DNA of 15,640 nucleotides from Komagataeibacter kakiaceti JCM 25156 (GTDB taxonomy: Bacteria; Pseudomonadota; Alphaproteobacteria; Acetobacterales; Acetobacteraceae): positions 1-15,640 of the forward strand of contig NZ_BAIO01000021.1 in NCBI RefSeq assembly GCF_000613305.1, read 5' to 3'. A program made the position numbers and the translations under genes. The notes below the pieces were generated by a model. That model made no database searches. It was not told the origin of the DNA and saw only the letters and a program-made list of their open reading frames with translations. Below are positions 1 through 7,855 of the stretch, in pieces (the first letter of the stretch is position 1; the number at the start of each line of letters is the position of its first letter).

Positions 1-286
1 GGTGGAACGCCGGCTGAAGCAGGAAGCCGCGCAGGACCGCGCGCGCTGGCAGCACCGCTTCGTGTTCCGCCGGGGGATCGGCCGGTTGCAGGCGGTCTAT
101 GCCATGACCGTGCATACCGCGCAGGGCAGCACGTTCAGGCGCGTATTCGTGGATGTGGGCGATATTACCCGCCGCGCCGCGACCAGCGTGCTGGAAACGC
201 AGCAGCTCCTCTACGTCGCGGCGACGCGCCCCGCCCATGCCATGATCCTGACCGGCCTGTCCGCCCATGGGCGGGAAAAATCGTGA
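1..286 (+). CDS. C-terminal end of a UvrD/RecD-like DNA helicase (partial)
   Basis: Only the last ~94 residues are in the window; the frame is open to the left edge, so the GTG at base 2 is not a credible start. The fragment carries the end of a superfamily 1 helicase motor: VHTAQGSTF (helicase motif V region, where a conserved Gln-Gly contacts DNA) followed by LLYVAATRPAHAMIL (motif VI, with the arginine that reaches the ATP of the other RecA-like lobe). This pairing is typical of the UvrD_C_2 domain in RecD-like or exonuclease V-like ATPases that unwind DNA. The stop is TGA at 284-286, 83 bases before the next start. Which helicase subfamily it belongs to cannot be told from this piece. Confidence 0.75.
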   Translation, partial: VERRLKQEAAQDRARWQHRFVFRRGIGRLQAVYAMTVHTAQGSTFRRVFVDVGDITRRAATSVLETQQLLYVAATRPAHAMILTGLSAHGREKS

Positions 287-369
287 AGATCATGGCCCGG
301 CACCGGCCTGGCGTGGTCTAATGCCGCCAGCCCCGGTTTTGAATTCAGTAGATACAGGTTCCGTACGTC

Positions 370-1832
370 ATGCCGCATGATGCCTCCGCCCGCCCATCAC
401 CGCCGACATCCGGGCCGGTCAGCTCCGCTGGCCAGCACCCAGGGGAAAGCGGTGAGGCGCTTCAGCTTGCGGGCCGTCTGGAGGAAGCCGCCGGGGCCTA
501 TCGCGCCACGCTGGCCCACACCCCCGATGATGCCCGCACCCTGAGCAATTACGGCGGGCTCATGACCACGCTTGGTCATTTCGAGCAGGCGCATGCCCTC
601 GTCTCGCGCGCGCTCACGCTTGATGCGACGTTGACGGATGGGTGGTGCAACCTTGGCAACGCCCTGCTCCAGCTCCAGCGTTATGATGAGGCGGTGGCCG
701 CGTACCGCGAATGTCTGGGGCGCAACCCTGAACATGCCCTTGCCATCAGCAATCTGGGCGTGGCGCTCGACCAGCGGGGCGAACACGACATGGCGCGGAA
801 ATTCCATGCCGCCGCCGCCCGGCTCGCGCCCGATGACGCCTCGATCCGCACCAATCACGCCCTGTCCCTTCTGGCGGCGGGGGATTACCGGAACGGGTTC
901 AGGGAATATGAATGGCGGTGGAACACTCATCATGCGCGCACCCACGCCATGGATACGCCGCAATGGCAGGGGGAAGATTTTCCCGGCCGGACCCTGCTGA
1001 TCCATACCGAGGGGGCTTTGGGGACATGATCCAGTTCTCACGCTTCATTCCCCTCGCCGCCGCGCGCGGGGGGCGTACGATCGTGCGGGTGCGCGCGCCG
1101 CTGTTATCCCTGCTCAGGCGCTCATTCCCCGACCAGACATTCGTGACGGAAGAAGACCCCGTACCCGCGCACGACCTTCAATGCCCGGTTCTCAGCCTGC
1201 CATTCGCGCTGGGCACAACGGTGGAGACCATACCGGGGGCCAGCGGCTTTCTTGTGGCCGACCCGCAAAAGGTTGCGTTCTGGCAGGATAGGCTGGCGGC
1301 GGACCTGCCATCGGGCAACGGGGCGAAACGCCCGGTGCGGATCGGGCTGGTATGGGCGGGCGCCCGGCATCCTGAAGTCCGCGCGGTCGAGCAGGCCAAC
1401 CGCCGCCGCTCCACAACGCTGGAAACCTTCGCTCCCCTCGGTCGCGTGGTGTCAGGCAGCGTATTCTACAGCCTTCAGGTCGGCCCAGAATCCACACAGG
1501 CCCGGACCCCGCCCCCCGGCATGAAACTGATCGACCATACTGCCCTGCTGCATGACTTCAGCGATACGGCGGCCCTGATCTGCGCGCTGGATCTGGTGGT
1601 GGCGGTGGATACGTCAACCGTTCATGTGGCGGGGGGGCTGGGGCGGCCGGTCTGGATGCTTTCACGCTATGACCAGTGCTGGCGCTGGATTACGGGCCGC
1701 ACCGACTCACCATGGTATGACAGCCTGCGTATTTACCGTCAGGACCGGCCGTTTGACTGGTCCGGCCCGATAAGACGTATCCGCGCGGGGCTGAAGGTGT
1801 TTGCCCGCACGCTCCGCGCCAGTGGGGCATAG
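370..1832 (+). CDS. TPR-repeat protein with C-terminal glycosyltransferase-like domain, frameshifted
   Basis: Residues ~29-154 form about four tetratricopeptide repeats (for example WCNLGNALLQLQRYDEAVAAY). After a linker with EYEWRW and a Trp/Gly-rich turn comes the second domain, which resembles the GT9/GT41-like half of bacterial TPR-glycosyltransferases: LLIHTEGGFGDMIQFSRF, RIGLVWAGARHP, VAVDTSTVHVAGGLGRPVW and SPWYDSLRIYRQ. Such proteins usually transfer a sugar to protein or surface polysaccharide; the substrate here is unknown. The first frame stops at 1027-1029, while the domain continues one frame over. The break lies at the G5 run 1011-1015: a sixth G restores the GGFGDMIQF reading and gives about 487 residues. 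ATG 370 is the first start, with a poor Shine-Dalgarno. The upstream helicase ends 83 bases away, so co-transcription is not obvious. Confidence 0.8.
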
Positions 1833-1974
1833 GGCGCGCCAGATCACGCCCTGTTGTCCATTCATGGGAAACGACCGTGCCCCGGGGCGCGTTTATGGTG
1901 GTATATGTGTGGGACGTATTAAAATATCGACGCATTCGTGCAGTAACGGGTTCCATCTGTTGTTATGATATTTT

Positions 1975-2003
1975 TTGATATATGAGTTCAGTATTAATCA
2001 AAT
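1975..2003 (+). promoter_or_regulatory. possible sigma-70-type promoter upstream of the pdeA-dgc pair
   Basis: TTGATA (1975-1980) is followed after exactly 17 bases by TCAAAT (1998-2003, four of six matches to TATAAT) in the most AT-rich part of the leader. TTGAT and ATCAA half-sites (1975-1979 and 1997-2001) are also mirror images, as in FNR/FixK boxes, but their 17-base gap is far too wide for one such box. It lies about 400 bases ahead of the first start codon, so the link to the operon is an inference. Confidence 0.22.
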
Positions 2004-2299
2004 GTTAAATAATTTTAAATACACGCGATGTTACGATTTCTGGTACGCCGTATGAATATAATGAGGTCACTTACTCCATATTGTGTGAATTTTATGTGAA
2101 ATATAACTGGCGGCGCGACTGTCATGAACGGTCCGCCCAACCGAACGCAACACCAGTCTGGAGCGCCCTTGGTCCTGTTACGAACAACGCCATTCAGGTC
2201 ACGCCATGCCGTCGCCGCCGTGAGGAACATGTTTTTCCGGCATGTCGGGATCGCGCGATGACGGGCATGATCTCCACCCCGCCGGTGTTTATGATCGAT

Positions 2300-2323
2300 G
2301 CTGGCGGCATGGTCCCCGCCGGC
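2300..2323 (+). promoter_or_regulatory. leader hairpin (8-bp stem) upstream of pdeA
   Basis: GCTGGCGG (2300-2307) pairs with CCGCCGGC (2316-2323), with one G-U pair and an 8-base loop. No T-run follows, so it is not an intrinsic terminator. It lies about 80 bases before the phosphodiesterase start and could be a leader RNA structure, or chance in GC-rich DNA. Confidence 0.2.
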
Positions 2324-2404
2324 AGGGACATGACGCCGCCTGGTCTAGGGCGCGCTGTCCATGATCCCGACCGCGTGTGTTGAGATCGATGTCGAGATGA
2401 TAGT

Positions 2405-4695
2405 ATGAAAGACCGTATGCAGATGCGCGAGCTTACCGCCCTTACCGCCGACATCCTGCTGCCCGCTCTTCAGCAGGCGATCGACGCCATTGTCATTTTT
2501 GATGAACGCAACGAGATTGTGTTTTACAATGCCGCCGCCGAGGCGCTGTGGGGCCGCCCCCGCGCCGAGGTCATGGGCCGCGACGTGGCATGCCTGATCC
2601 CGCTATGCATACGCCATGAACATGCCCGAAACGCCAGTCGGGCCGCCGGGGGCGAACTGAACCAGATGCTGGACACGACGCGGGAAATCGCCTTTTCCCG
2701 CGCGGATGGCGAGTATGTCTGTGGTGAACTGTCCCTGTCGCGCGTGCGGATGGGGGACGGGGGGCAGGTCTATTATGTCGGGGTGGTCAGGAACATCACA
2801 GAGGAAACCCGCCGCGCCCGCATCCTCAACCTGCAGGCGGAAGTGATCCAGGCCCTGACCGGTGACATGCCGCTGGACGATATCGGGCATCTGATCTGCC
2901 GCAAGGTGGAATCCTTCTTGCCGGACAGCATCGCGACGCTCATGTTCGTGGAGGAGGAGCATACCCACTGGCGCGTGATCTCCACCCCGGCGCTGCCGCC
3001 GCGCATCCGCGATGCGCTGGAAAGCACCGTGCCCACCGGGCCGACAGGGAAACGCTCGTCACCACCCCATCCCATGCCGGGCGGCTGGCGTGGGATAACT
3101 GCCAGTCCATCTGCCGCTCGCTGGGGCTGCGCTCGTGCTATGCAACGCCGGTGCAGGCGGCGGACGGGCAGGTTGTCGGGGTTTTCGCGCTCTACCTGCG
3201 TCAGAGCAACCGCTTCGGCTCATGGCCGCAGCGACTGGTGGGGGCGTGTGCGCCGTTCTGCGCGCTGGCGCTGGAGCGACAGGCCACCCGCGCGCAGATC
3301 ACGCAGCTCGCGCGCCATGATTCACTGACCGGCCTGCTCAATCGCGGCGCCCTGCACCATGTGCTGGCCGATATGATCGCAGGCGCGGTCAACCGCAGCT
3401 TCGCCGTGTTCATGATCGACATCAACCGCTTCCGCGATATCAACGACACGCTGGGCCATGTGCTGGCCGATCAGTGCCTGATCGAGATCGCCATCCGCCT
3501 GCGTGCGGTCGCGCGGGGGGACTGCGTCATCAGCCGTTCGGGTGGGGATGAGTTCGTGGTGGTGGTGCCCGACTGCGCGGGGGAAAAGATCCCCGCCATG
3601 GCCCATGAACTGCTGGCGACGCTGGGCAGGCCGCTGCATATCGACCATAACAAGCTGACGCTTACATGCAGCATCGGCATCAGCACCTTTCCGCTCAACG
3701 GGCCGGACAGTGAATCCCTGCTCGGTCATGCCGATACCGCCATGCGGCAGGCGCGCAGGGACCGGCGCGGCGGCTTCCGCATGGCCATACCCGCACGCAA
3801 CCACATGGCGCAGGACCGGCTGGTGCTGGGGGCCGCGCTGCGTGATTCACTGGCGCATGGCCTGCTGCACCTGCATTACCAGCCGCAGGTACGCACCGGC
3901 ACGCTGGCGCTCAGCGGGGTGGAGGCGCTGGCGCGCTGGCATCATCCCCGTCTGGGTGACATCTTTCCCACCCGCTTCATCGCCGTGGCGGAGGAAACCG
4001 GACAGGTCGAGGCCATTGGCCACTGGGCGCTGGGGGAAGCCTGCCGCCAGATGGCGCTGTGGGACCGTGAGGGCGTGCATGTGCCCACCATTGCGGTGAA
4101 CCTGTCGGCCGTGCATTTCCGTGACCGGAGCCTGCCTGCCTACATCGCCGGGCTGCTCGGGGAACATGACCTGAAGCCCGCGCGCCTGACGGTGGAAATT
4201 ACCGAAAGCGTGATGATGGGAAATCACCCCGATACGGCAGAGGTGCTCCAGTCCATCCGTAACCTGGGGTGCGGGCTGTCGATGGATGATTTCGGCACGG
4301 GCTATTCCTCCCTCTCGCGCCTGACGCATCTGCCGCTGACCGAGATCAAGATGGATCGCAGCTTCATCACCAATCTCGAACATGACCGCAATGAGCGGGC
4401 CGTGGCCATGGCGGTGATCGAGATCGGGCGGCGGCTGGGCATGACCGTGGTGACGGAAGGGGTGGAAACCCTGCGCCAGTGCGCCCTGCTGGAAGAACTG
4501 CATTGTGATGTGATGCAGGGCTACCTGTTTGGTGAGGCGCTGACGGCGGACGAGATGGTGCAATGGGTGCGCCGTGGTGGTGCCGCGGCGGCCCTTGCGT
4601 GTTCCGCCACGTCCGCCTCTCGGCCCGCCGGGACAAAGATCATTCCCGCTGCCGCCCCGCCCCCGGTGAACCCGCCGACTGCCATCCGGCCCTGA
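2405..4695 (+). CDS. pdeA: haem-PAS c-di-GMP phosphodiesterase (PAS-GAF-GGDEF-EAL; PdeA/DosP type), frameshifted
   Basis: Predicted to hydrolyse c-di-GMP to pGpG in response to oxygen. The N-terminal PAS (~17-132) resembles E. coli DosP and FixL; the LIPLCIRHEHA stretch places His73 (Arg70-x-x-His) where those proteins bind haem. DosP's distal Met does not align cleanly (TTREI replaces MSREL). A GAF-like region follows (~143 on), then GGDEF (motif intact, bases 3541-3555; I-site position reads RGDC, not RxxD), then a complete EAL domain: EAL at 3922-3930, NLS, EITES, DDFGTG at 4285, IKMD, TEGVE and MQGY. DosP's second PAS is absent. The frame breaks inside the GAF at ~3026-3048 (perhaps GGG 3038-3040); one added base joins both halves into ~763 residues. 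Start ATG 2405 is uncertain (2417 and 2423 are alternatives). The tail is Ala/Pro-rich. The next gene starts 35 bases on, as in cdg operons. Confidence 0.87.
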
Positions 4696-4730
4696 GATAC
4701 GCCCACCGGGCCAGAGGAACCCAAAACGCC

Positions 4731-6472
4731 ATGCCTTTCAAACATGACGACCGACTGCGTGCGCTGACCCACAAGGATTCCGATTTCTGGGCTGATGTTG
4801 TCGATAACGTGCTGATTGTCGCGATTACGGACGTACGTGGGGTGATTACCTATGTAAACGACCGGTTCTGCGAGACCAGCCACTATAGCCGCGCCGAACT
4901 GCTGGGGGCTACGCACCGCATCGTCAATTCCGGTTATCATGACGCCAGTTTCTTCCGCCAGATGTATCGCACCCTGGGCGCGGGGAAGATCTGGCGGGGC
5001 AATATCTGCAACCGGGCCAAGGATGCCACGCTGTACTGGGTGGCCACCACCATCATGCCCAAGCATGACGCGCAGGGCGGGATCGAGGGCTATGTCGCCA
5101 CGCGGTTCGAGATAACCGAACTCATGAACACGCGTGACAGGCTCCGGTCACTCGCCGCGACCGACCCGCTGACCGGCCTGTTCAACCGGGGTGGCTTCAA
5201 CACCGTGCTTCAGGCGGCGGTGGACGCTAGGGCGCGCGACATTGCCCGGCCCATCTGGCTGGTCATGTTCGATCTCGACAGTTTCAAGCAGGTCAATGAC
5301 ATCCATGGCCATCATGCGGGCGATGTGGTGCTGAAGGTCATTGCCCGCCGCCTGGGTGAAATCATCCACCCCGAGGATGCGGCCTGCCGGCTGGGCGGGG
5401 ATGAATTCGGCCTTGTCATCAGCCATACCTTCGCCCGGATTCCGGGGCCTGCGTTGCTGGAACGACTGCTGGAGGCGCTGGAGGCCCCCATTGAGGTCGG
5501 TGGCGGCACCGTGATCAACATATCGGGCAGCATCGGCGTCTCGCCGGTGGAGGCCCATGAATGTGCCGAGACATTGCAAAAAAACGCCGATGTGGCGCTT
5601 TACGCCGCCAAGCGCGCGGGCGGCAATCAGGCGCGCATGTTCGACATCGCCCTGCACCAGCAGAGCATGGAGCGCGCGCAGATCCTGGCCGAGGCCCGGG
5701 TGGGGGTGGAGCGTGACCAGTTCGAACTCTATTACCAGCCCATCCTGAACCTGCGCACGGGCCGGTGTGACCAGATCGAGGGGCTGCTGCGCTGGCACCA
5801 CCCACAGCGTGGGTTGCTGGCGGCGGAAAGCTTCCGTGACGTGTTTGCCGATGCGGCGCTGGCGCAGGCCATGAGCCCCCGGCTGGTCCGGGCCTTTCGT
5901 GATGACACGCGGCTGTGGGCGAACAGCCTTGTCACCTGTCCCAGCCTGACCCTCAACCTCTCCCGCCTGGACCTGCTCAATATCGGTTTCCAGCATGATC
6001 TGGAGGCCGAAATCAGCCAGCAGGGGGGCAGGGCAGGGGATTACGTGCTGGAAATTTCGGAATGCGTGCTGGCGACGGGCCGCTCGGACCGGGTGCTCCA
6101 GCGCCTGCACGAACTGGCGGCCCATGGATTCCAGCTTGCGCTGGATGATTTCGGGCAGGCGATGCTGCCGCTTTCGGTGCTGCGTGACGTGCCCTTCACG
6201 CTGGCCAAGATTTCACGCAGCCTGATCGCGGACATCACGCACAACCCGCGGACACGCGCCGTCGTGGCCCATCTGTGCGGGCTGGCGCAGGCCTTCGGCT
6301 GAGCGTGACGGTCAGCGGGGTGGAAACACAGCAGCAGATGGACATCCTGTGCGATCTGGGGGTGGACCGGGTGCAGGGATTTTACATCTCACCACCGATT
6401 TCCGCTGCAAATCTTCTGATCTCGACACATATCCTTGAGCCAGATCACATCGAAATCGCCATGAGGGCGTAA
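4731..6472 (+). CDS. dgc: flavin-PAS diguanylate cyclase (PAS-GGDEF-degenerate EAL; Dgc type), frameshifted near 3' end
   Basis: Predicted to make c-di-GMP from two GTP, the activator of cellulose synthase in these bacteria. The PAS (~17-132) has the NifL/Aer-like signature IVNSGYH, IWRGNICNRAKD and LYWV, which in AxDGC2 and NifL holds FAD. The GGDEF domain is intact (CRLGGDEFGL, motif 5394-5408; FDLDSFKQVNDIHGHHAGD), but the inhibitory site reads HPED where RxxD is usual, so product inhibition may be weak. The C-terminal EAL domain is degenerate: EGL for EAL, DFGQA for DFGTG, AKIS for IKID and VSGVE for AEGVE, so no phosphodiesterase activity is expected. Frame stops at TGA 6300-6302; one G added at GG 6297-6298 gives AFGLSVTVSGVE and a ~580-residue protein ending at 6472. 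AGAGGA at 4713 precedes ATG 4731, which fits PAS start better than the longer upstream frame. Confidence 0.87.
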
Positions 6473-6483
6473 GATGCCGGGCC

Positions 6484-6899
6484 ATGCGCCTGACACTTTA
6501 CACAGATTACTCGCTCCGCGCCCTGATCTACCTGGCCCAGAATCCGGGCCGGCGGGTGCCGCTGCATGAAATCGCGCAGTCCAACCAGATATCCCAGAAT
6601 CATCTGGCCAAGGTCATCAACCGCCTGTCCAGCAGCGGGGTGATCCGCGCCCGGCGCGGCCGGACGGGCGGGCTGGAACTGGCTGGCGCACCGCAGCAGC
6701 TCAGTATCGGCCGGATTGTCAGGCTGATGGAGGGCGAGATGGACTGCATCGCCCCATGCGCCCCACCGATGCCCGGACCTGCGTGCTGGTTGACACCTGC
6801 CGCCTGAAGGGACTGTTCGCCCGGTCGGTCGAAGCCTTCATGAAGGTGCTGGATTGCGTCACGCTGTCCGACATCGCCATGGCCCCCAAACCGTCATGA
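6484..6899 (+). CDS. Rrf2/NsrR-like Fe-S transcriptional regulator, first of two, frameshifted
   Basis: Starts with the family hallmark MRLTLYTDYSLRALIYLAQ, followed by a winged helix (HEIAQSNQISQNHLAKVIN as recognition region; RRGRTGGLELA as wing). The C-terminal part carries the iron-sulfur cysteines: DCIAPC, then TCVLVDTCRLKG after a restored base, matching the C..C....CRLK pattern of NsrR, which senses nitric oxide through a [2Fe-2S] or [4Fe-4S] cluster. The frame breaks at the C4 run 6761-6764; a fifth C gives CAPTDARTCVLVDTC and a normal ~138-residue protein that ends LDCVTLSDIAMAPKPS at TGA 6897-6899. As read, the protein would lose two cysteines and end at 6807. It begins 11 bases after the cyclase, so it is probably co-transcribed with it. 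Confidence 0.83.
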
Positions 6900-6927
6900 C
6901 CGATGGGCTTGCGCATGTCCGTCATGT

Positions 6928-6948
6928 AACAGAGGGTAATTTTCTGTT
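6928..6948. promoter_or_regulatory. inverted repeat AACAGA-N9-TCTGTT, candidate operator
   Basis: A perfect 6-base dyad with a 9-base AT-rich centre lies 29 bases after the first Rrf2 gene and about 165 bases before the second. A second, looser pair of the same core follows: CCTGTT (6989-6994) and AACAGG (7011-7016). The placement between two regulator genes makes a self-regulatory site plausible. It does not match the known enterobacterial NsrR motif. Confidence 0.3.
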
Positions 6949-7022
6949 GCAAAATATACGGATGCGGGCTTTTTTTGTTGGAACATGGCCTGTTACGGCC
7001 TGGGCAGACCAACAGGAGCATC

Positions 7023-7067
7023 ATGCCGGACCCCCTGCATCCATTTCTGGCGCATGGATCAAGATGA
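7023..7067 (+). CDS. possible short leader ORF (14 codons) ahead of second Rrf2 gene
   Basis: AGGAG at 7013-7017 is well placed for ATG 7023, the best Shine-Dalgarno in this gap. The frame reads MPDPLHPFLAHGSR and stops at TGA 7065. If a base is missing at GG 7056-7057, as elsewhere in the window, it would run on as IKMTTPDGHDATMMVRGAPCG to TGA 7121-7123 and overlap the start of the next regulator. No known family is recognised; translation is only suggested by the ribosome site. Confidence 0.2.
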   Translation: MPDPLHPFLAHGSR

Positions 7068-7113
7068 CCACGCCAGACGGGCATGACGCCACCATGATGG
7101 TACGGGGCGCGCC

Positions 7114-7637
7114 ATGCGGCTGACGCTCCATACGGACTATGCGCTGCGTGTCCTGATCTATCTGGCGCAGAATCGCGACAGGCGGGTCTCGATTCATGAA
7201 ATCGCCGCACCTACGGCATATCCCATAATCATCTCATCAAGGTGGTCAACCATCTCTCCCATGGCGGGGTGGTCCATGCCCGCCGGGGGCGCAGCGGGGG
7301 GCTGGAACTCGCGGCCAGGCCACAGGATATTATCATTGGCAGTATTGTCCGGCGGATGGAAACGGACCTGCGGCCCATCGCCTCATGCGAGCCCGCCAAC
7401 GGGCAACCCTGCCTTCTGGCGCAGGGCTGCCTGCTGCGCGGGCTTCTGGCGCGTTCGGTCGATGCATTTCTGGGGGTGCTGGATAACGCGACCCTGCATG
7501 ACATCATACCCGTAGATAAAATCGCGCCGGAAATGGAACTGACGCGCCTGCTCATGGCGAAACCGCCGCCACCTGAACCCCCGGCCAATGCGGAGTTGCC
7601 GCCCATCGAGGTAAAGGTAAAGGCCACGAGTAACTGA
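7114..7637 (+). CDS. Rrf2/NsrR-like Fe-S transcriptional regulator, second of two, frameshifted
   Basis: A paralogue of the preceding regulator: MRLTLHTDYALRVLIYLAQ at the start, then the recognition helix YGISHNHLIKVVNHLS and wing RRGRSGGLELA after the frame is mended. Three cysteines follow with spacing C-x7-C-x5-C (SCEPANGQPCLLAQGCLLRG), the likely Fe-S ligands; the first copy has an extra cysteine and different spacing, so the two may sense different signals or hold different clusters. The frame breaks at 7207-7211 (GCACC): one added base gives HEIAA-x-YGISHNH, the same length as the first copy in this region. The mended protein has ~174 residues with a Pro-rich C-terminal tail (KPPPPEPPANAELPP) that ordinary NsrR proteins lack. 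It sits 218 bases before the molybdenum enzyme and may control it. Confidence 0.83.
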
Positions 7638-7695
7638 CCATGTGGCGCGGGTAGGGTTCGCACGGTTTTATCTATATACGCCCAAATATAACCAG

Positions 7696-7740
7696 ATACC
7701 CTGTTGATACATAACGATGATAAGCAGGGGTTATGATAAG
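7696..7740. promoter_or_regulatory. AT-rich repeat cluster upstream of the molybdenum oxidoreductase
   Basis: ATGATAAG occurs twice, at 7717-7724 and 7733-7740, exactly 16 bases apart. ATACCCTG (7696-7703) and CAGGGGTTAT (7725-7734) form an imperfect dyad around the first copy. The cluster lies in the AT-rich half of the 218-base gap between the second Rrf2 gene and the oxidoreductase. Downstream, GGGTT-GCA-AACCC makes a small hairpin near 7778-7790. A promoter with bound regulator is likely here, but no factor can be named from sequence. Confidence 0.3.
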
Positions 7741-7855
7741 ATAAAACTCCCTTATATGGCGGGTATTACTGCCATTTTGGGTTGCAAACCCGCCGCACGG
7801 GGGCTTTCCTGCCCGCAGGCCATCCATTGGCCAGCGCAGAAGATACGGGAACGCC

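Larger units (their letters stand above)
1833..2404. other. long non-coding leader before the c-di-GMP gene pair
   Basis: No convincing gene is seen in these 572 bases. The stretch ~1900-2100 is markedly AT-rich against GC-rich flanks, as expected of a promoter region; ~2100-2400 is GC-rich again. A possible sigma-70-like pair is listed separately, as is a hairpin near 2300-2323. A 100-codon open frame at 2081-2383 has no family-like motif and no ribosome site and is not called. The length suggests a long 5' untranslated leader or a lost gene. Confidence 0.5.

Noticed and set aside
1011..1029. Programmed ribosomal frameshifting at the G run
   Set aside because: The same one-base defect appears at seven unrelated sites without a shared slippery heptamer, so a common sequencing cause is more likely.
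1879..1888. GCCCCGGGGC palindrome after the TPR gene as terminator
   Set aside because: It has no loop and no following T-run, so it does not form an intrinsic terminator.
2081..2383. 100-codon plus-strand open frame in the leader
   Set aside because: No ribosome site, no family-like motif and Arg/Pro-rich random composition; typical of chance frames in GC-rich DNA.
3847..4563. 238-codon minus-strand open frame inside the phosphodiesterase, and similar long antisense frames at 5148-6125, 7766-8821 and 8308-9429
   Set aside because: They lie antisense to well-recognised domains and have His/Arg/Gln-rich shadow composition without motifs.
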